A stretch of 33,069 bases of DNA from Clostridiaceae bacterium (GCA_016292455.1 JAEDIL010000009.1:1-33069); one strand, 5' to 3'. Shown: positions 16,124 to 24,263, numbered from the stretch's first letter. Numbers and translations are program-made. The notes: a model not told the origin generated them from the letters alone.

Positions 16124-16327
16124 GTACGAAAAACTGTGGGAGTACGTCGTTATACAAAACGAGGAAGATCTTTTGCCTTCCTTTGAAAAATTGAGGAGAT
16201 ACTGACCTTTCCGATTGACCACAGCTTTCTCAGCTATAAAAAGGAACTTCTTCCACTCGGCTTTGAGGTGGAGAAAATTTCGATGAAAGAAAAGACAGTA
16301 AGATTCCTGAAAAAAGGGGGCAGAATA
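16116..16327 (+). pseudogene. Small conserved Clostridial protein, frameshifted
   Basis: From an ATG at 16116 the frame encodes 29 residues, MSKYEKLWEYVV to a TGA at 16203-16205. Adding one A to the five-base run at 16186-16190 gives a continuous product that goes on IEEILTFPIDHSFLSYKKELL and then FEVEKISMKEKTVRFLKK. That is recognisable as a small uncharacterised family common in Clostridia (about 65-70 residues). With that correction the frame has no stop before the following GNAT gene. So either the two are fused or another indel in the G run at 16315-16319 hides a stop: removing one G would end it in a TAATG overlap. Real mutation versus sequence error cannot be decided here. Confidence 0.65.
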
Positions 16328-16837
16328 ATGGTTTGCAAACTTAAAGAATGGGAACCGTCAGACGCAAAAGACCTTGCGGCTGCGCTTTCGAATAAAAAGG
16401 TTCTTGATAATCTTCGCGACGGTCTGCCTTTTCCTTATACGGAAAAGGATGCGCTTGATTATATAAGTTTCGTTTTATCCGCCGATAAAACCAATTCATT
16501 TGCCTATGCGGTTGAAGCAGACGGAAAGGTTGTCGGAAGCGTCGGAGTGTTCCGGAAGGAGAACATTCATTTCCGAACGGCAGAGCTTGGATATTATCTT
16601 TCCGAAGATTATTGGAACCGCGGAATTATGACAGAAGCGGTGAAGCTGCTTTGCAAAAAGGTGTTCGCCGAAAGCGACATCATAAGAATTTTTGCCGAGC
16701 CCTTCACACATAACACCGGCTCCTGCCGCGTGCTTGAAAAATGCGGCTTTTTGAAAGAGGGCGTCATGAAAAAGAACGCTTTCAAAAACGGAAAGGTCTG
16801 CGACATGGCTCTTTACGCACTCACTAAGGAGGAATAA
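16328..16837 (+). CDS. GNAT N-acetyltransferase (RimJ/RimL type)
   Basis: A 169-residue acetyl-CoA-dependent transferase of the Acetyltransf_3 group. Visible features are CKLKEWEPSDAKDLAAAL, the central strands AYAVEADGKVVGSVGV and AELGYYLSEDYWNRGIMTEAV (acetyl-CoA-binding loop WNRGIMTEA), then NTGSCRVLEKCGFLKEG, the classic N-x-x-S-x-x-x-x-E-K-x-G-F motif. The ATG at 16328 is preferred because the upstream 20 residues belong to the frameshifted small protein and AAAGGGGG lies just ahead. Members acetylate ribosomal protein N-termini, drugs or small amines. Acceptor unknown. The ABC gene begins 3 nt after its stop. Confidence 0.85.
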   Translation: MVCKLKEWEPSDAKDLAAALSNKKVLDNLRDGLPFPYTEKDALDYISFVLSADKTNSFAYAVEADGKVVGSVGVFRKENIHFRTAELGYYLSEDYWNRGIMTEAVKLLCKKVFAESDIIRIFAEPFTHNTGSCRVLEKCGFLKEGVMKKNAFKNGKVCDMALYALTKEE

Positions 16838-16840
16838 TAA

Positions 16841-17545
16841 ATGCTTGATATTAAAAATCTCACCAAAACCTACGGCGAAAAAAAGGCGGTTGATTCGCTT
16901 TCGCTGCATATTGCTCCGGGCGAAATCTACGGCTTCATCGGCCACAACGGAGCCGGAAAAACAACAACGCTCAAATCTGTTGCCGGAATTTTGCAGTTTG
17001 ACGAAGGCGAAATTTCAATAGACGGCGTTTCGGTACGCAAGAACCCGCTTGAATGCAAAAAAAGGCTCGCCTATATTCCCGATAACCCGGATATATATGA
17101 GTTTATGACAGGTATAAAATATCTCAACTTTGTTGCGGACATTTTCGGCGTCAGCTCAGAGGAAAGGGCAGAGCGCATCGGAAAATACGCCGACCTTTTT
17201 GAACTGACAAAAGACCTTGCCGACCCCGTCAGCTCATATTCCCACGGAATGAGGCAAAAGCTGGCGGTAATTTCCGCATGGCTTCACGAGCCCAGGCTTA
17301 TCATAATGGACGAACCGTTCGTCGGACTCGACCCCAAAGCGGCTCATACGCTCAAAGGCATGATGCGTGAATTCTGCGACAAGGGCAACGCCATCTTCTT
17401 TTCAACCCATGTTCTTGAAGTTGCCGAAAAGCTCTGCGATAAAATTGCGATAATCAAAGACGGAAGGCTTGTCCGCTCTGGAACAATGGAGGAAGTCCGC
17501 GGCGATGACAGCCTTGAAGAAGTTTTCCTTGAATTGGAGGAATAA
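16841..17545 (+). CDS. ABC transporter ATP-binding protein (second exporter)
   Basis: A 234-residue ATPase. It has Walker A GHNGAGKTT (34-42), a signature variant SYSHGMRQKLAVISAWL (SHGMR instead of SGGQR, usual in this ABC-2 subgroup), Walker B LIIMDEPFVGLD and the switch segment FFSTHVLEVAEKLCD. The ribosome site AAGGAGG lies in the end of the GNAT gene. It pairs with the large permease that begins 2 nt after its stop. Substrate unknown. Confidence 0.9.
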   Translation: MLDIKNLTKTYGEKKAVDSLSLHIAPGEIYGFIGHNGAGKTTTLKSVAGILQFDEGEISIDGVSVRKNPLECKKRLAYIPDNPDIYEFMTGIKYLNFVADIFGVSSEERAERIGKYADLFELTKDLADPVSSYSHGMRQKLAVISAWLHEPRLIIMDEPFVGLDPKAAHTLKGMMREFCDKGNAIFFSTHVLEVAEKLCDKIAIIKDGRLVRSGTMEEVRGDDSLEEVFLELEE

Positions 17546-17547
17546 TT

Positions 17548-19146
17548 ATGTTTAAAGCTCTTTTGAAAAAGCAGCTCTATCAGCTCAATCAAAGCTTTTT
17601 CTATGACGGCAAAAAAGGCAAGGCACGTTCAAAGAAAAGCACAATAGGCTTCATTGTTTTTTATGCTTTTGTTATTGTCGGCTTGCTCGGCGGAATGTTT
17701 ACATATTTTTCGCTTTTGCTTTGTGACGGCTTGGTTGCGGGCGGCTACGGCTGGCTTTACTTCACAATAATGGTGCTGACTGCGGTTACGATGGGTGTTT
17801 TCGGCAGTGTTTTCAATACCTATTCAAGCCTTTATCAGGCAAAGGATAACGACCTGTTGCTTTCAATGCCGATTCCGGTCAGGCAGATAATGCTCGTGAG
17901 ACTCCTCGGAGTTTATTTGATGGGCTTCATGTACAGCGCCGTTGTAATCACCCCTGCCGTTGTTGTCTATTGGATAAACGGCAGCCGCAGCTTTGCTTGC
18001 GTCGTCGGAGGCTTGCTGCTGATTTTTGAGGTTTCGATAATCGTTCTTGTGCTCTCGTGTATTCTCGGCCTTGCCGTTGCAAAGGCAAGCACAAAAATTA
18101 AAAACAAGAGCATTGTTACAACGGTTTTGTCCTTGATTTTTCTGGCTGCTTATTACTATGTATACGCCAACGCATACACTCTTTTGCAGTCGATTATTTC
18201 CAATGCCGCCTCAATCGGAGAAAAAATCAAGGGCGCGGCATATCCGCTCTATTTCATCGGAAAAGCAGGCGAGGGCGAATGGCTTTCGGTTCTTGTTGTT
18301 GCGCTTGTCTGCGTCGCTTTGCTTGCGCTGACATACTTTGTCATGGAAAAGAGCTTTTTGAAAATTGCAACATCAAGCGGAAAAACTGCAAAAAGGGAAT
18401 ACCGCGCAAAGAGAGTGAAAGCAAAGGGTGCGGACGGCGCATTGCTTTCGAAGGAACTCGCCCACTTTGTTGCAAGTCCGACATATATGCTCAACTGCGC
18501 GCTCGGAACAATCCTTGCGCCGGCGGCAGGAGTTCTTTTCCTTTTCAAGGGCAACGATTTTCTTGCTCCGTTCGCTGAAATGCTTCAGGGCAATGAGGAT
18601 TTTCTCCCGGTTATTGCGGCTGTTGCAACCTGTCTGATTACAACGATGAACTGCCTTACCGCTCCGTCGGTTTCGCTCGAGGGAAAGAACCTCTGGCTTT
18701 CACTTTCGCTTCCCGTCACTTCTTGGCAGATTCTCAGGTCAAAGCTTTCGCTCCACTTTTTGCTGACGGCGCTTCCCTCGGTAATCTGTTCGGTCTGCCT
18801 TTGTGTTGTTCTTCGCCCGTCATGGATTCTTTGTGCCTTCATTGTGATTCTTCCGGTGCTTTTCACCGCTTTTTATGCCGCTCTCGGTCTTGCAGTGAAC
18901 ATCAGAATTCCGAACCTCAACTGGACGAGTGAGACTGCCGCGGTAAAACAAAGCTTCGCAGTTCTCATCACGCTTTTCACCGGTTGGCTGGCAGGCGCCG
19001 TTCTCGGCGGCGGCTGGCTCTTGCTGTCGGAGAAAATCAGCGCAATCGTGTTCATGTCGGCTGCTGCCGCACTTCTGACGCTTGTTACAGCGCTTGTTCT
19101 TGTGTGGCTTTGCAAAAAAGGAACAAAGCTTTATGAAAAACTTTAA
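17548..19146 (+). CDS. Large ABC-type permease subunit (about 12 membrane segments)
   Basis: A 532-residue integral membrane protein with two sets of about six hydrophobic segments separated by a charged cytoplasmic loop (residues 270-305, rich in Lys and Arg). The N-terminus FKALLKKQLYQLNQSFFYDGKKGKAR is a pattern found in putative Firmicute ABC exporters. One polypeptide appears to supply both halves of the channel. The preceding ATPase is its obvious partner, with TTGGAGGA as ribosome site inside that gene. A weak hairpin follows the stop. The family is poorly characterised. Confidence 0.82.
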   Translation: MFKALLKKQLYQLNQSFFYDGKKGKARSKKSTIGFIVFYAFVIVGLLGGMFTYFSLLLCDGLVAGGYGWLYFTIMVLTAVTMGVFGSVFNTYSSLYQAKDNDLLLSMPIPVRQIMLVRLLGVYLMGFMYSAVVITPAVVVYWINGSRSFACVVGGLLLIFEVSIIVLVLSCILGLAVAKASTKIKNKSIVTTVLSLIFLAAYYYVYANAYTLLQSIISNAASIGEKIKGAAYPLYFIGKAGEGEWLSVLVVALVCVALLALTYFVMEKSFLKIATSSGKTAKREYRAKRVKAKGADGALLSKELAHFVASPTYMLNCALGTILAPAAGVLFLFKGNDFLAPFAEMLQGNEDFLPVIAAVATCLITTMNCLTAPSVSLEGKNLWLSLSLPVTSWQILRSKLSLHFLLTALPSVICSVCLCVVLRPSWILCAFIVILPVLFTAFYAALGLAVNIRIPNLNWTSETAAVKQSFAVLITLFTGWLAGAVLGGGWLLLSEKISAIVFMSAAAALLTLVTALVLVWLCKKGTKLYEKL

Positions 19147-19151
19147 GTGCT

Positions 19152-19183
19152 GCTGCGGCGCACCCTTGTTGAACCGCAGCTTT
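19152..19183 (+). terminator. Weak terminator-like hairpin
   Basis: GCTGCGG (19152-19158) and CCGCAGC (19174-19180) form a 7-bp stem with a 15-nt loop, followed by TTTCTC. The short T tract suggests partial termination. Confidence 0.45.
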
Positions 19184-19204
19184 CTCAGAAAGGAAGGGTA
19201 AAAA

Positions 19205-19618
19205 ATGTGGCTGCTCTTTGCAATTCTTTCGTCGGTCTTTGCCGCGCTTACGTCAATTCTCGCAAAGGTCGGAATTGAAAACGTCAACTCAACTCTTGCA
19301 ACGGCAATAAGGACAGTTGTTGTTCTTGCAATGTCATGGGCAATGGTGTTTATCACGGATGCACAGGGAGGAATAACGGAAATCAGCAGAAAAAGCTGGG
19401 TGTTCATTGTTCTTTCCGGGCTTGCAACGGGCGCGTCATGGCTTTGCTATTACAAGGCGCTTCAAATCGGCGAGGCGTCAAAGGTTGTTCCGATTGACAA
19501 GCTGAGCGTAGTTCTGACGCTCATTCTTGCTTTCGTTTTCCTCAACGAAAAATTCACGCCAAAGTCGCTGATAGGCTGCATTCTGATTGCTGCCGGAACG
19601 CTTGTCATGGCGCTGTAA
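19205..19618 (+). CDS. Half-size EamA/DMT-family transporter
   Basis: A 137-residue membrane protein with four to five hydrophobic segments, MWLLFAILSSVFAALTSILAK to GCILIAAGTLVMAL. It corresponds to a single EamA domain, half the usual 280-300 residues. The KALQIGEASKVVPIDKLSVVLT segment is characteristic. Half-size members probably function as dimers, as small multidrug transporters do. GGAAGGG precedes the start. The lipoprotein gene is 14 nt downstream. Substrate unknown. Confidence 0.85.
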   Translation: MWLLFAILSSVFAALTSILAKVGIENVNSTLATAIRTVVVLAMSWAMVFITDAQGGITEISRKSWVFIVLSGLATGASWLCYYKALQIGEASKVVPIDKLSVVLTLILAFVFLNEKFTPKSLIGCILIAAGTLVMAL

Positions 19619-19632
19619 CGGGAGATATACTT

Positions 19633-20004
19633 ATGAAAAAACGGTTTATCACTCTTCCGGTGCTGACGCTTGCCGTTGTGTTCGTTTTCAGTGCCTGCGA
19701 GCCGGACTTTGTCGGCAATAAAATCAAAAAGGGCAGCGAATACTCTCTTTCCTTTTCGGTACTCAACCGGACGGAAAAGGAAACGCTGAGCCTGAAAAAA
19801 GGTCAGGAGCTGAATGTTTCGCTGACTCTTGAAAAGGGTACGGTTTCGCTCAGAATCGGGCGAAAGGATAAACCGGCGATATACACAGGAACAGACCTTG
19901 AAAGTGCAGACTTTGCCGTTGTTGTTCCGGAAAACGGGAGATACATTATCTCCGTCAGCGGAAAAGGAGCAAAGGGAAAAGCAGAGTTTGACGCGGTCGG
20001 ATAG
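19633..20004 (+). CDS. Small lipoprotein of unknown function
   Basis: A 123-residue protein with a Lys/Arg start, a hydrophobic stretch (residues 5-21) and lipobox-like FSAC with C22 as the lipidated residue; Phe at -3 is less usual than Leu. The mature part is about 100 residues and strand-rich, with alternating polar and hydrophobic residues as in small beta-sandwich domains. GGGAGAT gives the ribosome site. It should sit on the outer face of the membrane. No family was recognised. Confidence 0.7.
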   Translation: MKKRFITLPVLTLAVVFVFSACEPDFVGNKIKKGSEYSLSFSVLNRTEKETLSLKKGQELNVSLTLEKGTVSLRIGRKDKPAIYTGTDLESADFAVVVPENGRYIISVSGKGAKGKAEFDAVG

Positions 20005-20060
20005 CACTTTCTGCGGTTCGTTGCTTTTTTGCCGTCAACAATAATAACGAGGAAAAGTCA

Positions 20061-20483
20061 ATGGGGACACTTGTAAGAACGCGGATTACCGTCATGTTTG
20101 AAGAGCCGTTCCGGATTGCGCTCTATGAACGTGAGAGCGGCGGAAAATATGAAGTCTGCAAAATTACTTTCGGTGCGGAGCCGAAAGACAGTGAGGTTCA
20201 TGAGTTTTTGCTCAGAAATCACAAACACCTGACTTTCAGTCCTGAAATTGAAGCGGCTGCTGTTGAAGAAAGACGGCTGAACCCGAAGCGTATGCAGCGC
20301 GAAGCGAAAAAAGCAACCGAAGTCAGACCGCTCGGAACAAAGGCGCAGCAGGCTTTGAAGCTTCAACAGGAGCAAAGAAAGCTTGAACGCAAAACACACT
20401 CGCGTGAGCAGAAGGAAGAGCAGGCTGAGCGGAAGTTTGAGCTCAGACAGGAAAAGAAAAAGCAAAAACATAAAGGACACTAA
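20061..20483 (+). CDS. yjdF: YjdF family protein (DUF2992)
   Basis: A 140-residue protein. The N-terminal half (ITVMFEEPFRIALYERESGGKYEVCKITFGAEPKDSEVHEF, shown here only to name the region, residues 10-50) is the YjdF/DUF2992 signature. From about 75 the chain is a long charged helix rich in Lys, Glu, Arg and Gln, a likely coiled coil or nucleic-acid-binding tail. In Bacillus relatives this gene is often controlled by the yjdF riboswitch, but the 56-bp gap here is too short to hold a recognisable one. GAGGAAAAG is the ribosome site. Function unknown. A strong terminator follows. Confidence 0.85.
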   Translation: MGTLVRTRITVMFEEPFRIALYERESGGKYEVCKITFGAEPKDSEVHEFLLRNHKHLTFSPEIEAAAVEERRLNPKRMQREAKKATEVRPLGTKAQQALKLQQEQRKLERKTHSREQKEEQAERKFELRQEKKKQKHKGH

Positions 20484-20495
20484 AAGAAATAATAT

Positions 20496-20543
20496 GCGGC
20501 TGCAACATCAGGGTATACCTGTGCTTGCAGCCGCGTTTTGTTT
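20496..20543. terminator. Intrinsic terminator between convergent genes
   Basis: GCGGCTGCAA (20496-20505) and TTGCAGCCGC (20525-20534) form a 10-bp stem, with a short CAGG/CCTG hairpin inside the loop, followed by GTTTTGTTT. It ends yjdF and overlaps the end of the opposing gene. Confidence 0.8.
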
Positions 20544-20973
20544 AAAGATATGCACGCAGTTTTTCGAGCAGATCATTTTCCTCGTCAATGAGCTTTTGAG
20601 CGAGTCGTTTTGCTTCCTTGTCTGCCGTTGGATATTTGTTGAAGTAAACGGAAAGCTGCTTTACACCCATATTGCAGCCGTCAGTCATGAGACCGGCAAC
20701 GGTTTTGTCGGTGGGCTTGTCAAAAAGCTTCACGTTGATTTTCATCCATGAACCGATTTTTGCCATTGCCGGCGGTTCTTTTCCGCTCTCGCCGCGTTCG
20801 TTCAGAAGCTCCCTCATTTCGTTGCCGAGCTGCTCGTGCCTTTCGAGCGAAGCGGTCAGGAGCGAAAGCAAGTCCTCGCTTTTGACGTTGTCAAGAACCT
20901 CACGGATTGAGGTGACCGCTGTTTTTGTTCCGCTGTCACATTCTTTTAAAAGGTTTACGGTATCATCTGACAT
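20542..20973 (-). CDS. Conserved Firmicute four-helix protein, function unknown
   Basis: A 143-residue soluble, mostly helical protein. The start MSDDTVNLLKECDSG at 20973 is chosen because AAGGAAGAAG lies just upstream; a longer frame to 21015 lacks a site. The sequence contains an RHEQLGNEM segment, a WMKINVKLF segment and a conserved LMTDGCNMGVKQL segment. This pattern is common to uncharacterised Clostridial proteins that look like ferritin-like or DUF2383-like helical bundles. A canonical di-iron ExxH pair is not clearly present. Divergent from D-lactate dehydrogenase. Function unknown. Confidence 0.72.
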   Translation of the reverse strand: MSDDTVNLLKECDSGTKTAVTSIREVLDNVKSEDLLSLLTASLERHEQLGNEMRELLNERGESGKEPPAMAKIGSWMKINVKLFDKPTDKTVAGLMTDGCNMGVKQLSVYFNKYPTADKEAKRLAQKLIDEENDLLEKLRAYL

Positions 20974-21000
20974 ATACTTCTTCCTTTCGTTTTTTTTGTG

Positions 21001-21032
21001 GCTGACCGGCGTCACAGCCGATTGCCGTCAGC
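21001..21032. promoter_or_regulatory. Imperfect inverted repeat between divergent genes
   Basis: GCTGACCGGC (21001-21010) and GCCGTCAGC (21024-21032) pair with one bulged base. It lies between the small helical protein and D-lactate dehydrogenase and could be an operator or a weak hairpin. Confidence 0.3.
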
Positions 21033-21058
21033 TTTATTATTTCTCAAAACGTGCCGGA

Positions 21059-21064
21059 TATAAT
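21059..21064 (+). promoter_or_regulatory. -10 box candidate for D-lactate dehydrogenase
   Basis: TATAAT lies 53 bases before the start codon. The -35 region (21036-21041, ATTATT) is weak, so an activator may be needed or the call may be wrong. No Rex-type TTGTTAA palindrome was found. Confidence 0.35.
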
Positions 21065-21116
21065 AAAAAAAGCTGCTCGGGGGAATGATAACAAAAACGA
21101 AGGGAGACGGCAGAAA

Positions 21117-22109
21117 ATGAAAATTCTGTTTTATGACACAAAGCCTTATGACCGCGAATCGTTTGACGCACTTGCGAAAAAATATCCGGAGCTTGAAATT
21201 GAGTATCTTGCAACCGACATTTCCGAAAACACAGTCCGACTTGCAAAGGGCTATGACGCGGTCTGCGTTTTTGTTGCGTCAGACGTGAGCGGAAAAATTG
21301 TCCGCGCGCTTTCAAAAAGAGGAGTGAGACTTATTCTTCTGCGCTGCGCGGGCTTCAACAATGTTGACCTGAAAGCCTGTGAGGAGGAGAATATCACCGT
21401 TATGCGTGTTCCGGATTATTCGCCGGAAGCGATTGCAGAGCATGCGCTTGCGCTGTCCTTTGCCGTCAACCGTCATATTCATAAGGCGTATATCAAGGTT
21501 CGCGAAAACAATTTCAGCCTTATGGGACTTACGGGAGTGAATTTTTTCGGAAAAACCGCCGGAATAATCGGAACCGGGCGTATCGGTGCGGCAATGTGCC
21601 GGGCCTGCCACGGAATCGGAATGAAAGTTATAGCTTATGACAAATTCCCGAATTCTGCGCTCGGCTTCGTGGAATATACCGACCTGGATACTGTTCTGAG
21701 AAACAGCGATCTTATTTCTCTCCATTGCCCCCTGACGCGCGAAACTTACCACATGATTGACCTTGAAGCGATTGAAAAAATGAAAGACGGCGTCCTGCTT
21801 GTGAACACCTCGCGCGGCGCGCTGATCAGCACACGCGATCTGATAAAAGGAATCCGTATGCACAAGTTTTCGGGTGTGGGACTTGATGTGTACGAAGAAG
21901 AGCAGGAGAATGTTTTTGAAAACCGTGAGGACGATATTCTCAACACATCGGTAACGGCAAGACTCCTGTCTTTTCCGAATGTTATTGTCACCTCTCATCA
22001 GGGCTTCCTGACAACGGAAGCGCTTGAAGCAATTGCAATGGTCACACTTGAAAACGCAAAGGGCTTTGAAAACGGTTCTCCGGAAAAAGCGAATATCGTA
22101 AGAGTATAA
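21117..22109 (+). CDS. ldhA: D-lactate dehydrogenase (2-hydroxyacid dehydrogenase)
   Basis: A 330-residue NAD-dependent enzyme reducing pyruvate to D-lactate, the fermentative route that regenerates NAD. The NAD motif GTGRIG is at 152-157. The catalytic arginine is R233 in NTSRGAL and the catalytic histidine H294 in TSHQGF, positions and total length almost equal to E. coli LdhA (329 residues). The start at 21117 follows AGGGAG. An in-frame upstream extension of 22 residues is basic, lacks a ribosome site and is rejected. Other 2-hydroxyacids are possible substrates. It converges with typA over a shared terminator. Confidence 0.88.
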   Translation: MKILFYDTKPYDRESFDALAKKYPELEIEYLATDISENTVRLAKGYDAVCVFVASDVSGKIVRALSKRGVRLILLRCAGFNNVDLKACEEENITVMRVPDYSPEAIAEHALALSFAVNRHIHKAYIKVRENNFSLMGLTGVNFFGKTAGIIGTGRIGAAMCRACHGIGMKVIAYDKFPNSALGFVEYTDLDTVLRNSDLISLHCPLTRETYHMIDLEAIEKMKDGVLLVNTSRGALISTRDLIKGIRMHKFSGVGLDVYEEEQENVFENREDDILNTSVTARLLSFPNVIVTSHQGFLTTEALEAIAMVTLENAKGFENGSPEKANIVRV

Positions 22110-22119
22110 TAACAAAAAA

Positions 22120-22189
22120 CACCGTCGGAAAAAAGCGTACCGAAACCTGTCAGGTTCCTGATGAGGTGCCTTTTCCGACGGTGAAATTT
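22120..22189. terminator. Bidirectional terminator between ldhA and typA
   Basis: CACCGTCGGAAAA (22120-22132) and TTTTCCGACGGTG (22171-22183) form a perfect 13-bp stem with a long loop that has its own AACCTG/CAGGTT pairing. A run of T follows on the minus strand (22111-22119) and AAATTTTG on the plus strand. Confidence 0.85.
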
Positions 22190-22199
22190 TGTTGATTAC

Positions 22200-24017
22200 T
22201 TATTTTTTGAACTGCTGCTTCATGCGCAGTTCCTTTGAAAGAATGACTTTTCTGAGCCTGAGCGAAACGGGGGTAACTTCAAGAAGCTCATCGTCCTTGA
22301 TGAATTCCATACACTGTTCAAGGCTGAGCGTGGTGGGAGGAACAAGCCTGAGGGCGTCGTCCGAGCCGGAAGCGCGGGTGTTTGTCAGATGCTTCTGCTT
22401 GCAGACGTTGCAGACAACGTCGTCGCTCTTTGCACATTCGCCGACAATCATTCCCTCATAAACCGGAACGCCCGGGCCGACAAAAAGGCGTCCTCTGTCC
22501 TGGGTGTTGAAAAGTCCGTAGCCGGTGGTTTCGCCCGTTTCGTGAACAACTATCGAGCCGCGGTCCCTTGTCTGAATATCACCCTTGTACGGCTCATAGC
22601 CGGCAAAAAGCTGATTGAGAATACCGTTGCCGTTGGTGTCGGTCATGAACTCGCTGCGGTAGCCGATGAGACCTCTTGCCGGGATTTTGAACTCAAGGTG
22701 GGTCATTCCGCCGTCACGGACACCCATGTTTTCAAGCTCGCCCTTCCTTGAGCCGAGCTTTTCCATGACTGAGCCGACATACTGCTCCGGAACCTCAACA
22801 ATGAGAAGCTCCATCGGCTCCAGGAGAACGCCGTTTTCCTTTTTCATGATAACCTTGGGTCTGGATACCTGAAATTCATAGCCCTGGCGGCGCATTGTTT
22901 CAATAAGAATGGAAAGGTGAAGTTCGCCTCTGCCGCTGACCTTGAAGGTGTCGGTGGTGTCGGTTTCCTCAACGCGCATGCTTACGTTGGTTTCAACTTC
23001 TTTGAAAAGGCGGTCACGAAGGTTTCTTGACGTGACGAACTTGCCCTCCTGACCGGCAAAGGGACTGTTGTTGACGATGAAATTCATTGAAATTGTCGGC
23101 TCGTCAATTTTGACAAAGGGGAGCGGCTCAACGTTTTCCGGGTCGCAGGCGGTTTCGCCGATGTTGAGGTCGGAAATTCCGGAAACACAAACAAGGTCGC
23201 CGAGCTTTGCTTCTTCAACCTCAACGCGTTTGAGTCCTTCAAACTGATAGAGCTTTGAAATCTTAACATTCTGGCGGCTGCCGTCGGTTTTGCAGAGAAC
23301 AACCTGTTCGTTGCGTCTGAGGTGCCCTCTTTCAACCCTGCCGACGCCGATTCTTCCGATGTAATCGTCATAATCAAGGCTGGAAAAAAGAATCTGAAGC
23401 GGACCGTCCATTTCACCCGCCGGCGGATCGATGTGTTCGAGAATGGCGTCAAAGAGCGGTCTCATGTCGCCCTCTCTGACAGAGCTGTCAAGCGAAGAAT
23501 AGCCGTCTCTTGCCGAAGCATAAACAACGGGGAATTCAAGCTGGTCTTCGTCTGCGCCAAGCTCAATGAAGAGGTCAAGAACCTCGTCAATGACCTCAGC
23601 CGGTCTTGCGCCGGGACGGTCGATTTTGTTGACAACAACAACAACTTTCTTTTTAAGGCCGAGAGCTTTTTTGAGAACGAACCTTGTCTGCGGCATACAG
23701 CCCTCAAAAGCGTCAACAAGCAGAAGCACACCGTCAACCATCATGAGAATGCGCTCAACCTCTCCGCCGAAGTCCGCGTGACCCGGAGTGTCAACGATAT
23801 TGATTTTTACGTCCTTGTAGTGGACTGCGGTATTCTTGGAAAGGATGGTGATTCCTCTTTCGCGTTCAAGGTCGTTTGAGTCCATAACGCGCTCTGCAAC
23901 CTGCTCGTTTGCGCGGAAAATTCCGCTCTGCTTCAAAAGCTCGTCAACGAGTGTGGTCTTTCCGTGGTCAACGTGAGCAATGATTGCAACATTTCTGATG
24001 TCTTGTCTGATGTCCAT
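22200..24017 (-). CDS. typA: Ribosome-associated GTPase TypA/BipA
   Basis: A 605-residue translational GTPase. G1 is AHVDHGKTT (14-22), G2 includes RERGITI, G3 is DTPGHADFGGEV and G4 is VNKID. The EF-G-like domains II, III and V and the BipA C-terminal domain follow, the last with YGLFNTQDRGRLFVGPG and the near-terminal conserved block. It binds the ribosome and assists large-subunit assembly under stress and low temperature. Full length, with no insertions. AAGGTGA precedes the start. It stands alone with its own promoter. Confidence 0.97.
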   Translation of the reverse strand: MDIRQDIRNVAIIAHVDHGKTTLVDELLKQSGIFRANEQVAERVMDSNDLERERGITILSKNTAVHYKDVKINIVDTPGHADFGGEVERILMMVDGVLLLVDAFEGCMPQTRFVLKKALGLKKKVVVVVNKIDRPGARPAEVIDEVLDLFIELGADEDQLEFPVVYASARDGYSSLDSSVREGDMRPLFDAILEHIDPPAGEMDGPLQILFSSLDYDDYIGRIGVGRVERGHLRRNEQVVLCKTDGSRQNVKISKLYQFEGLKRVEVEEAKLGDLVCVSGISDLNIGETACDPENVEPLPFVKIDEPTISMNFIVNNSPFAGQEGKFVTSRNLRDRLFKEVETNVSMRVEETDTTDTFKVSGRGELHLSILIETMRRQGYEFQVSRPKVIMKKENGVLLEPMELLIVEVPEQYVGSVMEKLGSRKGELENMGVRDGGMTHLEFKIPARGLIGYRSEFMTDTNGNGILNQLFAGYEPYKGDIQTRDRGSIVVHETGETTGYGLFNTQDRGRLFVGPGVPVYEGMIVGECAKSDDVVCNVCKQKHLTNTRASGSDDALRLVPPTTLSLEQCMEFIKDDELLEVTPVSLRLRKVILSKELRMKQQFKK

Positions 24018-24054
24018 AATCTCACCTTTTCAAAATGCTTTTTCACAACGGCTC

Positions 24055-24083
24055 ATTGTATCACGCTTTGTTCAAAAAAACAA
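24055..24083 (-). promoter_or_regulatory. Promoter of typA
   Basis: On the minus strand TTGTTT (24078-24083), 17-bp spacer and TACAAT (24055-24060). The -35 is weak, the -10 good. Confidence 0.6.
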
Positions 24084-24087
24084 GCCC

Positions 24088-24121
24088 TTTGCACAACAAA
24101 AGCAACAACATTTTGTGCAAA
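24088..24121. promoter_or_regulatory. Inverted repeat in the typA/aminotransferase gap
   Basis: TTTGCACAA (24088-24096) and TTGTGCAAA (24113-24121) are perfect 9-bp arms around 16 nt. It lies upstream of both divergent promoters and could be a regulator site. No T tract follows, so a terminator is less likely. Confidence 0.4.
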
Positions 24122-24154
24122 ATGAACAGAGCAATAAAAAAGAACTTTATTTAA

Positions 24155-24183
24155 TTGACAGAGGGCTCCTATTATTGTATAAT
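24155..24183 (+). promoter_or_regulatory. Consensus promoter of the aminotransferase-aldolase pair
   Basis: Perfect TTGACA (24155-24160), 17-bp spacer and TATAAT (24178-24183). It predicts a start near 24190. Confidence 0.85.
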
Positions 24184-24194
24184 TGTCTGGTATC

Positions 24195-24212
24195 AGTGAG
24201 TAGTCACTCACT
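24195..24212. promoter_or_regulatory. Perfect inverted repeat at the transcript start (operator candidate)
   Basis: AGTGAGT (24195-24201), AGTC, ACTCACT (24206-24212). A short-spaced perfect dyad straight after the predicted start site fits repressor binding, for example by a TetR-type protein, but this is inference and no regulator gene is nearby. Confidence 0.55.
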
Positions 24213-24263
24213 TTTGTGCGTTGTATATGTATATATAAAACAATATTCAGGAGGCATATTCTT

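Noticed and set aside
20005..20060. yjdF riboswitch upstream of yjdF
   Set aside because: The 56-bp gap is too short and shows no matching stems.
21016..21116. Rex redox operator upstream of ldhA
   Set aside because: No TTGTTAA/TTAACAA or TTGTGAA palindrome is present.
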